From an uncultured Collinsella sp. (GTDB lineage Bacteria; Actinomycetota; Coriobacteriia; Coriobacteriales; Coriobacteriaceae): a stretch of DNA of 8,956 nt. Below are positions 1 through 4,591 of the stretch, in pieces; position 1 is the stretch's first letter; the number at the start of each line of letters is the position of its first letter. The stretch is taken from assembly GCA_900752425.1 (NCBI GenBank), contig CAADVE010000060.1:1-8956 (forward strand), given 5' to 3'. Below the pieces are notes generated by a model that did not search any database, was not told the origin of the DNA, and saw only the letters and a program-made list of their open reading frames with translations. A program made the position numbers and the translations under genes.

Positions 1-29
1 AACAGGCTTCGCGCGAAAGCGCCAAGTGT

Positions 30-104
30 GCCAGTGTGGCGCAACGGTAGCGCAACTGATTTGTAATCAGTGGGTTGCAGGTTCGATTCCTGTCACTGGC
101 TCCA
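30..104 (+). tRNA. tRNA-Thr (anticodon UGU)
   Basis: This is a complete cloverleaf. The 7-bp acceptor stem GCCAGTG pairs with CACTGGC, followed by discriminator T and an encoded CCA (102-104). The anticodon stem ACTGA/TCAGT holds the loop TTTGTAA, with anticodon TGT at 62-64 reading ACA. The T-arm has the standard TTCGATT loop. A terminator-like hairpin follows ten bases later, so it is probably transcribed apart from the tRNA cluster at 918. Its own promoter would lie before the window. Confidence 0.96.
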
Positions 105-113
105 TGAGAGTTT

Positions 114-153
114 CGGGCTCTGTTCCCTTGTGGGACAGGGCCCGTTTCTATTT
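114..153 (+). terminator. Rho-independent-type terminator after tRNA-Thr(UGU)
   Basis: Arms 115-127 and 132-143 pair almost fully, with one G-T wobble and one bulged T, around the loop TTGT. An additional C-G pair (114/144) closes the base. The stem is followed by TTTCTATTTA. Position and shape fit termination of the tRNA-Thr transcript. Confidence 0.7.
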
Positions 154-197
154 ATGTCGATAAGTCAGCGTATTTGGCGCCAACCAAGCTTCAGGTT

Positions 198-416
198 TGT
201 CTCGATCCGTAACACGAGTGGGCTGAAGACCCTCCTTATAGTTACAGATCGAAACATTGCCAAGGGAAGGCCGATAACATCTCGATCCGTAACACGAAGA
301 GGCTGAAAACCGTTCTTACTGTTACAGAATGAGACGTAAGCGGGGGTTTCTGCGAAACATCTCGATCTGTAACAGATAGGGGAGGAATAACCCTCTTACT
401 GTTACAGGTCGAGACA
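198..416. repeat. Three long hairpin units at an exact 80-bp period
   Basis: The left arm TCTCGATCYGTAAC starts at 200, 280 and 360. The matching right arm GTTACAGRTCGAGA (consensus) starts at 241, 321 and 401. Each unit is therefore an inverted repeat of about 16 bp per arm, with 12 to 14 Watson-Crick or wobble pairs, spanning roughly 58 bp. The inner 27 bases are also similar between units, most clearly in units 1 and 2 (GGCTGAA and ACC shared). The roughly 22-bp separators differ more and share mainly an ending like AACAT. Half-sites alternate in orientation about every 40 bp. This is not a CRISPR array, because the repeats are long imperfect palindromes and the separators are short and partly related. 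Confidence 0.85.
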
Positions 417-445
417 TAGGCCGGGGCGAGGTTGGTCATCGTCAT

Positions 446-589
446 CGAGCGTGGATTATCGGACACACGAGCGTGGAAAGTCTTCCGCCTAGTGAATGAG
501 CGTGGATAATCTGCCACTTTGGATTCGATGGCACGGCAAAGTGGGAGATTATCCACGCTCGATTTCAAACGGAAGAAAATCCACGCTCG
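446..589. repeat. Five copies of a CGAGCGTGGAWWWTC-type repeat in nested inverted arrangement
   Basis: Forward copies lie at 446-460, 468-482 (a variant with AAAGTC) and 497-511. Inverted copies lie at 547-561 and 575-589. The inner pair (497-521 with 537-561) makes a stem of about 25 bp with one mismatch, continuing through CCACTTTG/CAAAGTGG. The outer pair (468-487 with 570-589) is a second stem interrupted only around the AAG/TTT position. Both pairs are centred near 529, so the block could fold into one long nested cruciform or RNA hairpin. The copy at 446 has no partner. The family looks like a dispersed extragenic repeat, which is inference. Confidence 0.85.
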
Positions 590-636
590 ATTTTGCCTGG
601 GAAGAGCAATCTTCTGTCTGGGCAGCCCCGATCTCG

Positions 637-650
637 ACCTATATATAGGT
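637..650. promoter_or_regulatory. Perfect 14-bp palindrome, possible operator
   Basis: ACCTATATATAGGT is an exact inverted repeat. Such AT-centred perfect dyads can be operators for small dimeric repressors, but no regulator gene is adjacent and no promoter is clear here. Function is unknown. Confidence 0.35.
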
Positions 651-696
651 GCAAATAAGCTGGTATCGAAGGTCGATGCTGCAGATGTACTCCACC

Positions 697-726
697 GTGA
701 CAAAGTGTTCCCTCGGGAAATGTCAC
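697..726. repeat. Interrupted hairpin GTGACA...TGTCAC
   Basis: The outer arms 697-702 and 721-726 are perfectly complementary. A second stem, TTCC(C)/(G)GGAA at 708-719, lies inside with a short CTCG loop, leaving an asymmetric internal loop of five bases against one. There is no T-tract, so it is not a standard terminator. Function is unknown. Confidence 0.4.
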
Positions 727-789
727 CAGCGTAGCCAAATCCATCGTCCTTCATATCCAAACTCAGTAAAACCACAGGTCAAAGATATA

Positions 790-815
790 TAGATACGCCC
801 GGGGCCGTGTATCTA
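790..815. promoter_or_regulatory. Dyad TAGATAC/GTATCTA just upstream of the tRNA promoter
   Basis: Arms 790-796 and 809-815 are perfectly complementary and enclose a GC-rich centre (GCCCGGGGC). The dyad ends 10 bases before the -35 box. It could bind a regulator of the tRNA-tuf promoter, or act as a weak terminator of upstream transcription, since GGTTTT follows. The sequence alone does not decide. Confidence 0.4.
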
Positions 816-825
816 GAGGTTTTCG

Positions 826-855
826 TTGACAGCCCCCAAGGTTGCATCGTATTAT
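826..855 (+). promoter_or_regulatory. Strong sigma70-type promoter for tRNA-Tyr/Thr/Met-tuf
   Basis: A perfect -35 TTGACA (826-831) and a -10 TATTAT (850-855, five of six consensus) are separated by 18 bases. Transcription would start near 862, giving a leader of about 55 bases with a small GGTCC/GGACC stem (878-898) before tRNA-Tyr. The 18 bases across the -35 are nearly the same as those of the rpmG promoter at 2647-2664. Confidence 0.8.
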
Positions 856-917
856 CTTTTTCGTTCGCGGGGGCGGCGGTCCAAAAGACCAAAGGACCTG
901 CGGATACTTGAACGATT

Positions 918-999
918 GGGAGTTTGCCCGAGTGGTTAATGGGGACGGGCTGTAAACCCGTTGGCTCTGCCTACATAGGTTCGAATCCTATAGCTCCCA
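918..999 (+). tRNA. tRNA-Tyr (anticodon GUA), no encoded CCA
   Basis: This is a type II tRNA with a long variable arm. The acceptor stem GGGAGTT pairs with AGCTCCC (one T-G wobble). The anticodon stem ACGGG/CCCGT holds the loop CTGTAAA, with anticodon GTA. The T-arm ATAGG/CCTAT holds the loop TTCGAAT. After discriminator A999 the DNA reads CCC rather than CCA, unlike the other four tRNAs in the window, so the mature end must be made by nucleotidyltransferase. It is first in a cluster with tRNA-Thr and tRNA-Met. Confidence 0.95.
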
Positions 1000-1009
1000 C
1001 CCGTCAAGT

Positions 1010-1085
1010 GCCTGTATAGCTCAGTCGGTAGAGCACTTCGTTGGTAACGAAGAGGTCACCAGTTCAAGTCTGGTTGCAGGCTCCA
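1010..1085 (+). tRNA. tRNA-Thr (anticodon GGU)
   Basis: The acceptor GCCTGTA pairs with TGCAGGC, then discriminator T and an encoded CCA (1083-1085). The anticodon stem CTTCG/CGAAG holds the loop TTGGTAA, with anticodon GGT at 1043-1045. It lies 10 bases after tRNA-Tyr and 3 bases before tRNA-Met, so all are processed from one transcript. It complements the UGU isoacceptor at 30-104. Confidence 0.96.
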
Positions 1086-1088
1086 TCC

Positions 1089-1165
1089 GGCGGTGTAGCT
1101 CAGTTGGTTAGAGCACACGGTTCATACCCGTGGCGTCACTGGTTCGAATCCAGTCACCGCTACCA
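1089..1165 (+). tRNA. tRNA-Met (anticodon CAU), probably elongator
   Basis: The acceptor GGCGGTG pairs with CACCGCT (first pair G-T), followed by discriminator A and an encoded CCA (1163-1165). The anticodon stem CACGG/CCGTG holds the loop TTCATAC, with CAT at 1123-1125. It lacks the GGG/CCC anticodon-stem pairs typical of initiator tRNA, so elongator Met is likely. A lysidine-modified Ile tRNA also carries CAT and is not strictly excluded. Confidence 0.92.
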
Positions 1166-1175
1166 TAGGTAACAC

Positions 1176-1208
1176 GGTGGCTTCTCAATAGTATGTTGAG
1201 AGGCCACT
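1176..1208 (+). promoter_or_regulatory. Long hairpin between tRNA-Met and tuf
   Basis: Arms 1177-1188 and 1196-1207 pair over 12 bp with one wobble, and 1176/1208 adds a G-T pair, around the loop TAGTATG. There is no T-tract, so it is unlikely to terminate fully. It may protect or guide processing of the tRNA-mRNA junction or attenuate read-through into tuf. A second small hairpin, GTCCC/GGGAC (1225-1239), follows before the ribosome binding site. Confidence 0.55.
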
Positions 1209-1209
1209 A

Positions 1210-1218
1210 TGGTATAAA
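1210..1218 (+). promoter_or_regulatory. tuf: Possible extended -10 element of a tuf-proximal promoter
   Basis: TGG precedes TATAAA (1213-1218), which fits an extended -10 promoter. No good -35 is seen at the right distance, and the preceding hairpin overlaps the spacer. It could give tuf an extra start near 1225, but tuf can also be read from the promoter at 826. Confidence 0.3.
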
Positions 1219-1261
1219 GGCAAAGTCCCGTCCGGGGACGACCTGTTTAGAGGAGGGCTTT

Positions 1262-2452
1262 ATGGCCAAAGAGAAGTTTGAGCGCACTAAGCCGCATGTT
1301 AACATCGGCACCATTGGTCACGTCGACCACGGCAAGACCACGCTGACCGCTGCCATCACCAAGGTTCTCTCCGAGACCGAGGGCTGCAAGGCTGACTTCA
1401 CTGCGTTCGAGAACATCGACAAGGCTCCCGAGGAGCGCGAGCGCGGCATCACGATCTCCGTCTCCCACGTCGAGTACGAGACTGCTGCCCGTCACTACGC
1501 TCACGTTGACTGCCCGGGCCACGCTGACTACGTCAAGAACATGATCTCCGGTGCTGCTCAGATGGACGGCGCTATCCTGGTCATCGCCGCTACCGACGGC
1601 CCCATGGCTCAGACTCGTGAGCACATCCTGCTCGCCCGTCAGGTCGGCGTTCCCTACATCGTCGTCTTCCTGAACAAGTGCGACATGGTCGACGATGACG
1701 AGCTCATCGACCTCGTCGAGATGGAGACCCGTGAGCTCCTCTCCGAGTACGATTTCCCCGGCGACGACATCCCCGTCATCCGTGGCTCCGCTCTGGGCGC
1801 TCTCGAGGGCGACGCCAAGTGGATGGACGCCATTCGCGAGCTCATGAAGGCCGTCGACGAGTACATCCCGACGCCTGCTCGTAACAACGACCTCCCCTTC
1901 CTGATGGCCGTTGAGGACGTTATGACCATCTCCGGCCGTGGTACCGTTGCTACCGGCCGTGTCGAGCGCGGTGAGCTCAAGCTCAACGAGCCCGTCGAGA
2001 TCGTCGGCATCAAGGATACCCAGAACACCGTCGTTACCGGTATCGAGATGTTCCGTAAGTCCATGGACTTCTGCGAGGCTGGCGACAACGTCGGTCTGCT
2101 GCTCCGCGGCATCAAGCGTGAGGACATCGAGCGCGGCCAGGTTCTCTGCAAGCCCGGTTCGGTTACCCCGCACACCAAGTTCACCGGCGAGATCTACGTT
2201 CTGACCAAGGAGGAGGGCGGCCGTCACACCCCGTTCTTCGATGGTTATCGTCCTCAGTTCTACTTCCGTACCACCGACGTTACCGGTACGGTCAAGCTGC
2301 CCGAGGGCACCGAGATGGCTATGCCTGGTGACCACATCACCATCGAGGGCGACCTCATCCACCCGATCGCCATGGAGGAGGGCCTGCGCTTCGCTATCCG
2401 CGAGGGTGGCCACACCGTCGGTTCGGGTATCGTCTCCACGATCATTGAGTAA
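1262..2452 (+). CDS. tuf: Elongation factor Tu
   Basis: EF-Tu is the GTPase that carries aminoacyl-tRNA to the ribosomal A site. The product is 396 residues, the normal length. The GTPase domain shows the P-loop GHVDHGKT (19-26), switch I RGIT (61-64), DCPGH (83-87), NKCD (138-141) and SAL (176-178). Domains II and III follow from about residue 212, ending VSTIIE. The ATG at 1262 is chosen because AGAGGAGGG (1249-1257) sits four bases upstream and the protein begins MAKEKFERTKPH as expected; an in-frame ATG at 1193 lies inside the hairpin and has no ribosome binding site. The gene follows a Tyr-Thr-Met tRNA cluster, as tufB follows tRNAs in Escherichia coli, and ends at a strong terminator. 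Codon use is highly biased to C/G-ending codons, as expected for a very highly expressed gene. Confidence 0.99.
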   Translation: MAKEKFERTKPHVNIGTIGHVDHGKTTLTAAITKVLSETEGCKADFTAFENIDKAPEERERGITISVSHVEYETAARHYAHVDCPGHADYVKNMISGAAQMDGAILVIAATDGPMAQTREHILLARQVGVPYIVVFLNKCDMVDDDELIDLVEMETRELLSEYDFPGDDIPVIRGSALGALEGDAKWMDAIRELMKAVDEYIPTPARNNDLPFLMAVEDVMTISGRGTVATGRVERGELKLNEPVEIVGIKDTQNTVVTGIEMFRKSMDFCEAGDNVGLLLRGIKREDIERGQVLCKPGSVTPHTKFTGEIYVLTKEEGGRHTPFFDGYRPQFYFRTTDVTGTVKLPEGTEMAMPGDHITIEGDLIHPIAMEEGLRFAIREGGHTVGSGIVSTIIE

Positions 2453-2480
2453 ATTAGCTCTTTGATATAGCTGACTTAGA

Positions 2481-2515
2481 GAACCCGGCACTTATATGGG
2501 TGCCGGGTTCTTTTC
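2481..2515 (+). terminator. Intrinsic terminator after tuf
   Basis: Perfect 11-bp arms GAACCCGGCAC (2481-2491) and GTGCCGGGTTC (2500-2510) enclose an 8-base loop, followed directly by TTTTCT. It lies 28 bases after the tuf stop codon. About 140 bases with no visible feature separate it from the next promoter. Confidence 0.93.
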
Positions 2516-2656
2516 TGCAATGGATATTGAGCCGTTGCTGGTGCCGAGAGGATCGATAATGGTCCTGGATGCACCGTCGATTAGCTCTCGATAGCTTCAT
2601 TGATGTGTTCCAAATATGAATGGATCCACCGAGAACCAATTGACTCGAGGTTTTCA

Positions 2657-2686
2657 TTGACAGCACTTACGTGGAGCTGATAAAGT
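2657..2686 (+). promoter_or_regulatory. Promoter for rpmG-tRNA-Trp-secE-nusG
   Basis: A perfect -35 TTGACA (2657-2662) is followed after 18 bases by TAAAGT (2681-2686, four of six consensus; GATAAA at 2679 is an alternative). The sequence GAGGTTTTCATTGACAGC (2647-2664) differs at one base from the tRNA-Tyr promoter. Transcription would start near 2693. The leader carries a CCCGTACGGG palindrome (2698-2707). Confidence 0.65.
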
Positions 2687-2731
2687 AACAACTCGTGCCC
2701 GTACGGGGCGGAAATGAAAGGTTCAGGATAC

Positions 2732-2881
2732 ATGCGTACTCTAGTTACTCTTGCGTGCACTGAGTGCAAGCGCCGCAACTATACGACCACCAAGAACAAG
2801 TCGACTATGCCTGATCGTATGGAGATCAAGAAGTATTGCCCCTGGTGCCGTCACCACACGCTGCACAAAGAGACTCGCTAG
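2732..2881 (+). CDS. rpmG: 50S ribosomal protein L33, zinc-binding form
   Basis: L33 is a small protein of the large ribosomal subunit near the E site. The 49-residue product begins MRTLVTLACTECKRRNY and ends HHTLHKETR, the standard L33 pattern and length. Cys9, Cys12, Cys36 and Cys39 form two CxxC pairs, so this is the zinc-binding (C+) version. The ATG at 2732 matches known family starts, with GAAAGG (2716-2721) as a rather distant ribosome binding site; an in-frame ATG at 2714 would add six residues unlike the family. It is the first gene of a unit that continues into tRNA-Trp, secE and nusG, a conserved bacterial order. Zinc-free paralogues often exist under zinc limitation, but none is visible here. 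Confidence 0.97.
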   Translation: MRTLVTLACTECKRRNYTTTKNKSTMPDRMEIKKYCPWCRHHTLHKETR

Positions 2882-2894
2882 TCTCTAGTCACAT

Positions 2895-2970
2895 ACGCCA
2901 GTAGTTCAATTGGTAGAGCATCGGTCTCCAAAACCGAGTGTTGAGGGTTCGAGTCCTTCCTGGCGTGCCA
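2895..2970 (+). tRNA. tRNA-Trp (anticodon CCA)
   Basis: The acceptor ACGCCAG pairs with CTGGCGT, followed by discriminator G and an encoded CCA (2968-2970). The anticodon stem TCGGT/ACCGA holds the loop CTCCAAA, with anticodon CCA at 2928-2930. It lies 13 bases after rpmG and before secE, the usual location of tRNA-Trp in many bacteria. Confidence 0.96.
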
Positions 2971-2979
2971 GTCACTATT

Positions 2980-3010
2980 CCGTAAGCTCCCACTTGGGGG
3001 CTTACGGTTT
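2980..3010 (+). terminator. Hairpin with short T-tract between tRNA-Trp and secE
   Basis: Arms 2980-2991 and 2996-3007 pair over 12 bp with one wobble around the loop ACTT, followed by only TTT before ACTC. It resembles a weak terminator or attenuator. It could let part of the rpmG-tRNA-Trp transcripts stop before secE, or mark the 3' processing border of the tRNA. No separate promoter for secE is obvious, which favours partial read-through. Confidence 0.6.
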
Positions 3011-3046
3011 ACTCATGTATAAGCGCATTGCGCGGAGGTAACCCAA

Positions 3047-3385
3047 ATGGCCAACAAGAAGAACAAGAAGAAGGCTCAGCAGCCGGCACCTGCCAACAAA
3101 GCTGCCGCCAACTCCAAGGTTGAGGCCAAGAAGGCCGTTGCCAAGAAGAACGAGAAGGCTGCGAAGTCCAAGAAGAACGAGAAGCCTGGTTTCTTCGCCC
3201 GCACCAAGAAGTATTTCGCTTCGGTCAAGTCCGAGATGAAGCGTGTCACGTGGCCCGATAAGAAGGAGCTCGTGAACTACTCGGTTGTCGTTTGCGCTTC
3301 TCTGATCGTCGTCGGCGTCGTCATCGCTCTGCTCGATGCTGGCTTTGGCGAGGCTCTTGCTCTGTTCTCTGGATTGAGGGGCTAA
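3047..3385 (+). CDS. secE: Preprotein translocase subunit SecE
   Basis: SecE clamps SecY in the SecYEG membrane channel that exports proteins. The 112-residue product has one membrane segment (about 78-97, YSVVVCASLIVVGVVIALLD) and the conserved cytosolic motif just before it, EMKRVTWPDKKE (63-74). This is the single-helix type common outside enterobacteria. The first 47 residues are a Lys/Ala-rich, low-complexity extension not found in the minimal 60-residue SecE. The start at 3047 is supported by GGAGG (3034-3038), eight bases upstream. nusG begins three bases after its stop codon, and GAGGGG at the end of secE serves as the nusG ribosome binding site, so the two are tightly coupled. Confidence 0.97.
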   Translation: MANKKNKKKAQQPAPANKAAANSKVEAKKAVAKKNEKAAKSKKNEKPGFFARTKKYFASVKSEMKRVTWPDKKELVNYSVVVCASLIVVGVVIALLDAGFGEALALFSGLRG

Positions 3386-3388
3386 ACC

Positions 3389-3925
3389 ATGTCTAAGCGT
3401 TGGTACGTCGTTCACACTTACTCTGGATACGAGAACCGCGTTAAGTCCGATCTCGAGCATCGCATCGAGACCATGGGCATGCAGGACCGTATCTTTGATA
3501 TCGAGATTCCTATGGAGCGCGTCACCGAGATCAAAGAGGGTGGCAAGCGCGAGACCAAGGATTCCAAGATTTTCCCGGGTTATGTCCTGGTTCGCATGGA
3601 GATGGATGACGATGCTTGGACGTGTGTTCGCAACACGCCCGGTGTCACCGGTTTCCTGGGCGGCAACGGCAAGCCCGCTCCGCTTTCCCGCGACGAGTAC
3701 AACAAGATGACTCGTCGTCCCGGTAAGGGCGATTCGCCCAAGCGCACCTCGGTTGATATTGAGGTCGGTACGTCCGTCCGCGTCACCGATGGCCCGCTTA
3801 CCGACTTTGATGGCAAGGTCTCCGAGGTTAACACCGAGGCTGGCAAGCTCAAGGTCACGCTGATGATCTTTGGCCGCGAGACGCCGGTCGAGCTCGACTT
3901 TAACCAGGTCGCTGTCATCGCTTAA
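3389..3925 (+). CDS. nusG: Transcription termination/antitermination factor NusG
   Basis: NusG binds the RNA polymerase clamp, affects elongation and Rho termination, and links transcription to the ribosome. The 178-residue product has the N-terminal NGN domain (about 4-97, beginning RWYVVHTYSGYENRV and containing FPGYVLVRMEM at 62-72) and a C-terminal KOW domain (about 126-177, with VTDGPLTDFDGKVSEVN). The length is typical of the basic two-domain form, without the inserted domain seen in some lineages. It follows secE after three bases. About 120 bases separate it from rplK, where no strong terminator is visible, so read-through into rplK-rplA is likely. Confidence 0.98.
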   Translation: MSKRWYVVHTYSGYENRVKSDLEHRIETMGMQDRIFDIEIPMERVTEIKEGGKRETKDSKIFPGYVLVRMEMDDDAWTCVRNTPGVTGFLGGNGKPAPLSRDEYNKMTRRPGKGDSPKRTSVDIEVGTSVRVTDGPLTDFDGKVSEVNTEAGKLKVTLMIFGRETPVELDFNQVAVIA

Positions 3926-3981
3926 GTTTTCGTCCGTTCGCGCGAGCGTGCTTCTTCTGTGACTGCTCATCTCAGGAGTGC

Positions 3982-4010
3982 TTCTAACACGTGCGTGCTT
4001 ACGATATAGC
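3982..4010 (+). promoter_or_regulatory. Weak candidate promoter for rplK-rplA
   Basis: TTCTAA (3982-3987) and TATAGC (4005-4010) are 17 bases apart, but only the -10 is a fair match to consensus. The rest of the 120-base nusG-rplK gap holds three related G(C/A)GTGCTT strings and nothing else I can name. Transcription from the rpmG promoter is the alternative. Confidence 0.22.
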
Positions 4011-4045
4011 AAGTACTTCACACTCGTGATTCGAAAGGAATGACC

Positions 4046-4474
4046 ATGGCTGAGAAGAAGGTTGCCAACGTCATTAAGCTCCAGATTCCTGCTGGTGCAG
4101 CTAACCCCGCTCCTCCCGTCGGCCCCGCCCTGGGCGCTGCTGGCGTGAACATCATGCAGTTCTGCCAGGCCTTTAACGCCGAGACGCAGGACAAGAAGGG
4201 CGACATCATCCCCGTTGAGATCTCTGTCTACGAGGACAAGTCCTTCTCCTTCATCACCAAGACCCCGCCGGCGGCTCACCTCATCAAGAAGGAGCTGAAC
4301 CTCAAGTCTGGTTCCGCTAAGCCCCAGGCCGACAAGGTTGGTCAGCTCTCCCAGGAGCAGCTCACCAAGATCGCCGAGATCAAGATGCCGGACCTCAATG
4401 CCAACGACATTGACGCCGCCAAGAAGATCATCGCCGGTACCGCCCGTTCCATGGGTGTTACCATCGCTGAGTAG
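4046..4474 (+). CDS. rplK: 50S ribosomal protein L11
   Basis: L11 binds the GTPase-associated centre of 23S rRNA, at the base of the stalk, and is needed for factor-dependent GTP hydrolysis and stringent-response sensing. The 142-residue product has the Pro-rich N-terminal switch region (KLQIPAGAANPAPPVGPALG, residues 11-30) and a C-terminal RNA-binding domain from about residue 75 ending AGTARSMGVTIAE. Length matches the family. The ATG at 4046 is preferred over the in-frame ATG at 4040 because AAAGG (4034-4038) lies seven bases before it and the family begins MA(E)KK. The stop codon is followed by a 117-base leader containing the proposed L1-binding element, then rplA. Confidence 0.98.
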   Translation: MAEKKVANVIKLQIPAGAANPAPPVGPALGAAGVNIMQFCQAFNAETQDKKGDIIPVEISVYEDKSFSFITKTPPAAHLIKKELNLKSGSAKPQADKVGQLSQEQLTKIAEIKMPDLNANDIDAAKKIIAGTARSMGVTIAE

Positions 4475-4523
4475 CGATTTCTTATGGTAACAACGGATGC
4501 TCCGACCGGGGTGCCCGTTAAAT

Positions 4524-4541
4524 GTGTGCAATAGGGCACAC
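4524..4541 (+). promoter_or_regulatory. Small hairpin in the rplK-rplA leader
   Basis: GTGTGC (4524-4529) and GCACAC (4536-4541) pair perfectly around AATAGG. It stands directly upstream of the proposed L1-binding element and may be part of the same folded leader. It has no T-tract. Confidence 0.4.
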
Positions 4542-4548
4542 GATACGA

Positions 4549-4584
4549 TGTGGGAGGGCTCACGCCCGTTTAACCACAGGAGGT
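4549..4584 (+). promoter_or_regulatory. Probable L1-binding mRNA leader (23S L1-stalk mimic) at rplA
   Basis: The lower stem TGTGG (4549-4553) pairs with CCACA (4574-4578), and the upper stem GGGC (4556-4559) pairs with GCCC (4564-4567). They leave an asymmetric internal loop, GA on one side and GTTTAA on the other. The strand GTGGGAGGGCT closely resembles the 23S rRNA L1-stalk strand, which in Escherichia coli reads GUGGGAGGCU and is closed by a CCAC strand. The element ends on the rplA ribosome binding site AGGAGGT (4578-4584), so bound L1 would block its own translation. Autoregulation by L1 is established in other bacteria; this particular site is inference from sequence and fold. Confidence 0.68.
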
Positions 4585-4591
4585 AATGCAC

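Larger units (their letters stand above)
154..917. other. Gene-poor, repeat-rich spacer between tRNA-Thr(UGU) and tRNA-Tyr
   Basis: I see no credible protein gene here. Open frames exist on both strands, but they run through the repeats, have no convincing ribosome binding site, and their products match nothing I recognise. The stretch contains the 80-bp-phased hairpin array (198-416), the CGAGCGTGGA repeat cluster (446-589), a 14-bp palindrome (637-650), a hairpin (697-726), a dyad next to the promoter (790-815) and the tRNA promoter (826-855). It may encode a structured RNA or hold protein-binding sites; neither is shown. Confidence 0.6.

Noticed and set aside
198..416. CRISPR array
   Set aside because: Repeats are imperfect 58-bp palindromes that vary between copies, separators are only about 22 bp and partly alike, and no cas gene is nearby.
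242..775. Minus-strand open frame of 177 codons through the repeat block
   Set aside because: Its coding would be made of the 80-bp hairpins and the CGAGCGTGGA repeats read in frame. No good ribosome binding site or recognisable domain is present, so it is probably spurious.
30..917. Integrated element using tRNA-Thr(UGU) as attachment site
   Set aside because: No second copy of the tRNA 3' end is visible in the following 800 bases and there is no integrase gene, so an element with att sites is not supported within the window.
1247..2491. Open frame of 414 codons antisense to tuf
   Set aside because: It mirrors tuf, whose G-starting, C/G-ending codons remove stop codons from the opposite strand. 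The product is Asp/Val/Leu-rich and unlike any protein, and no ribosome binding site supports it.
2515..2656. Possible small gene between the tuf terminator and the rpmG promoter
   Set aside because: Short frames exist on the minus strand but lack a ribosome binding site and conserved features. A short TCGAT-AGCT direct repeat near 2578-2600 is too brief to interpret.
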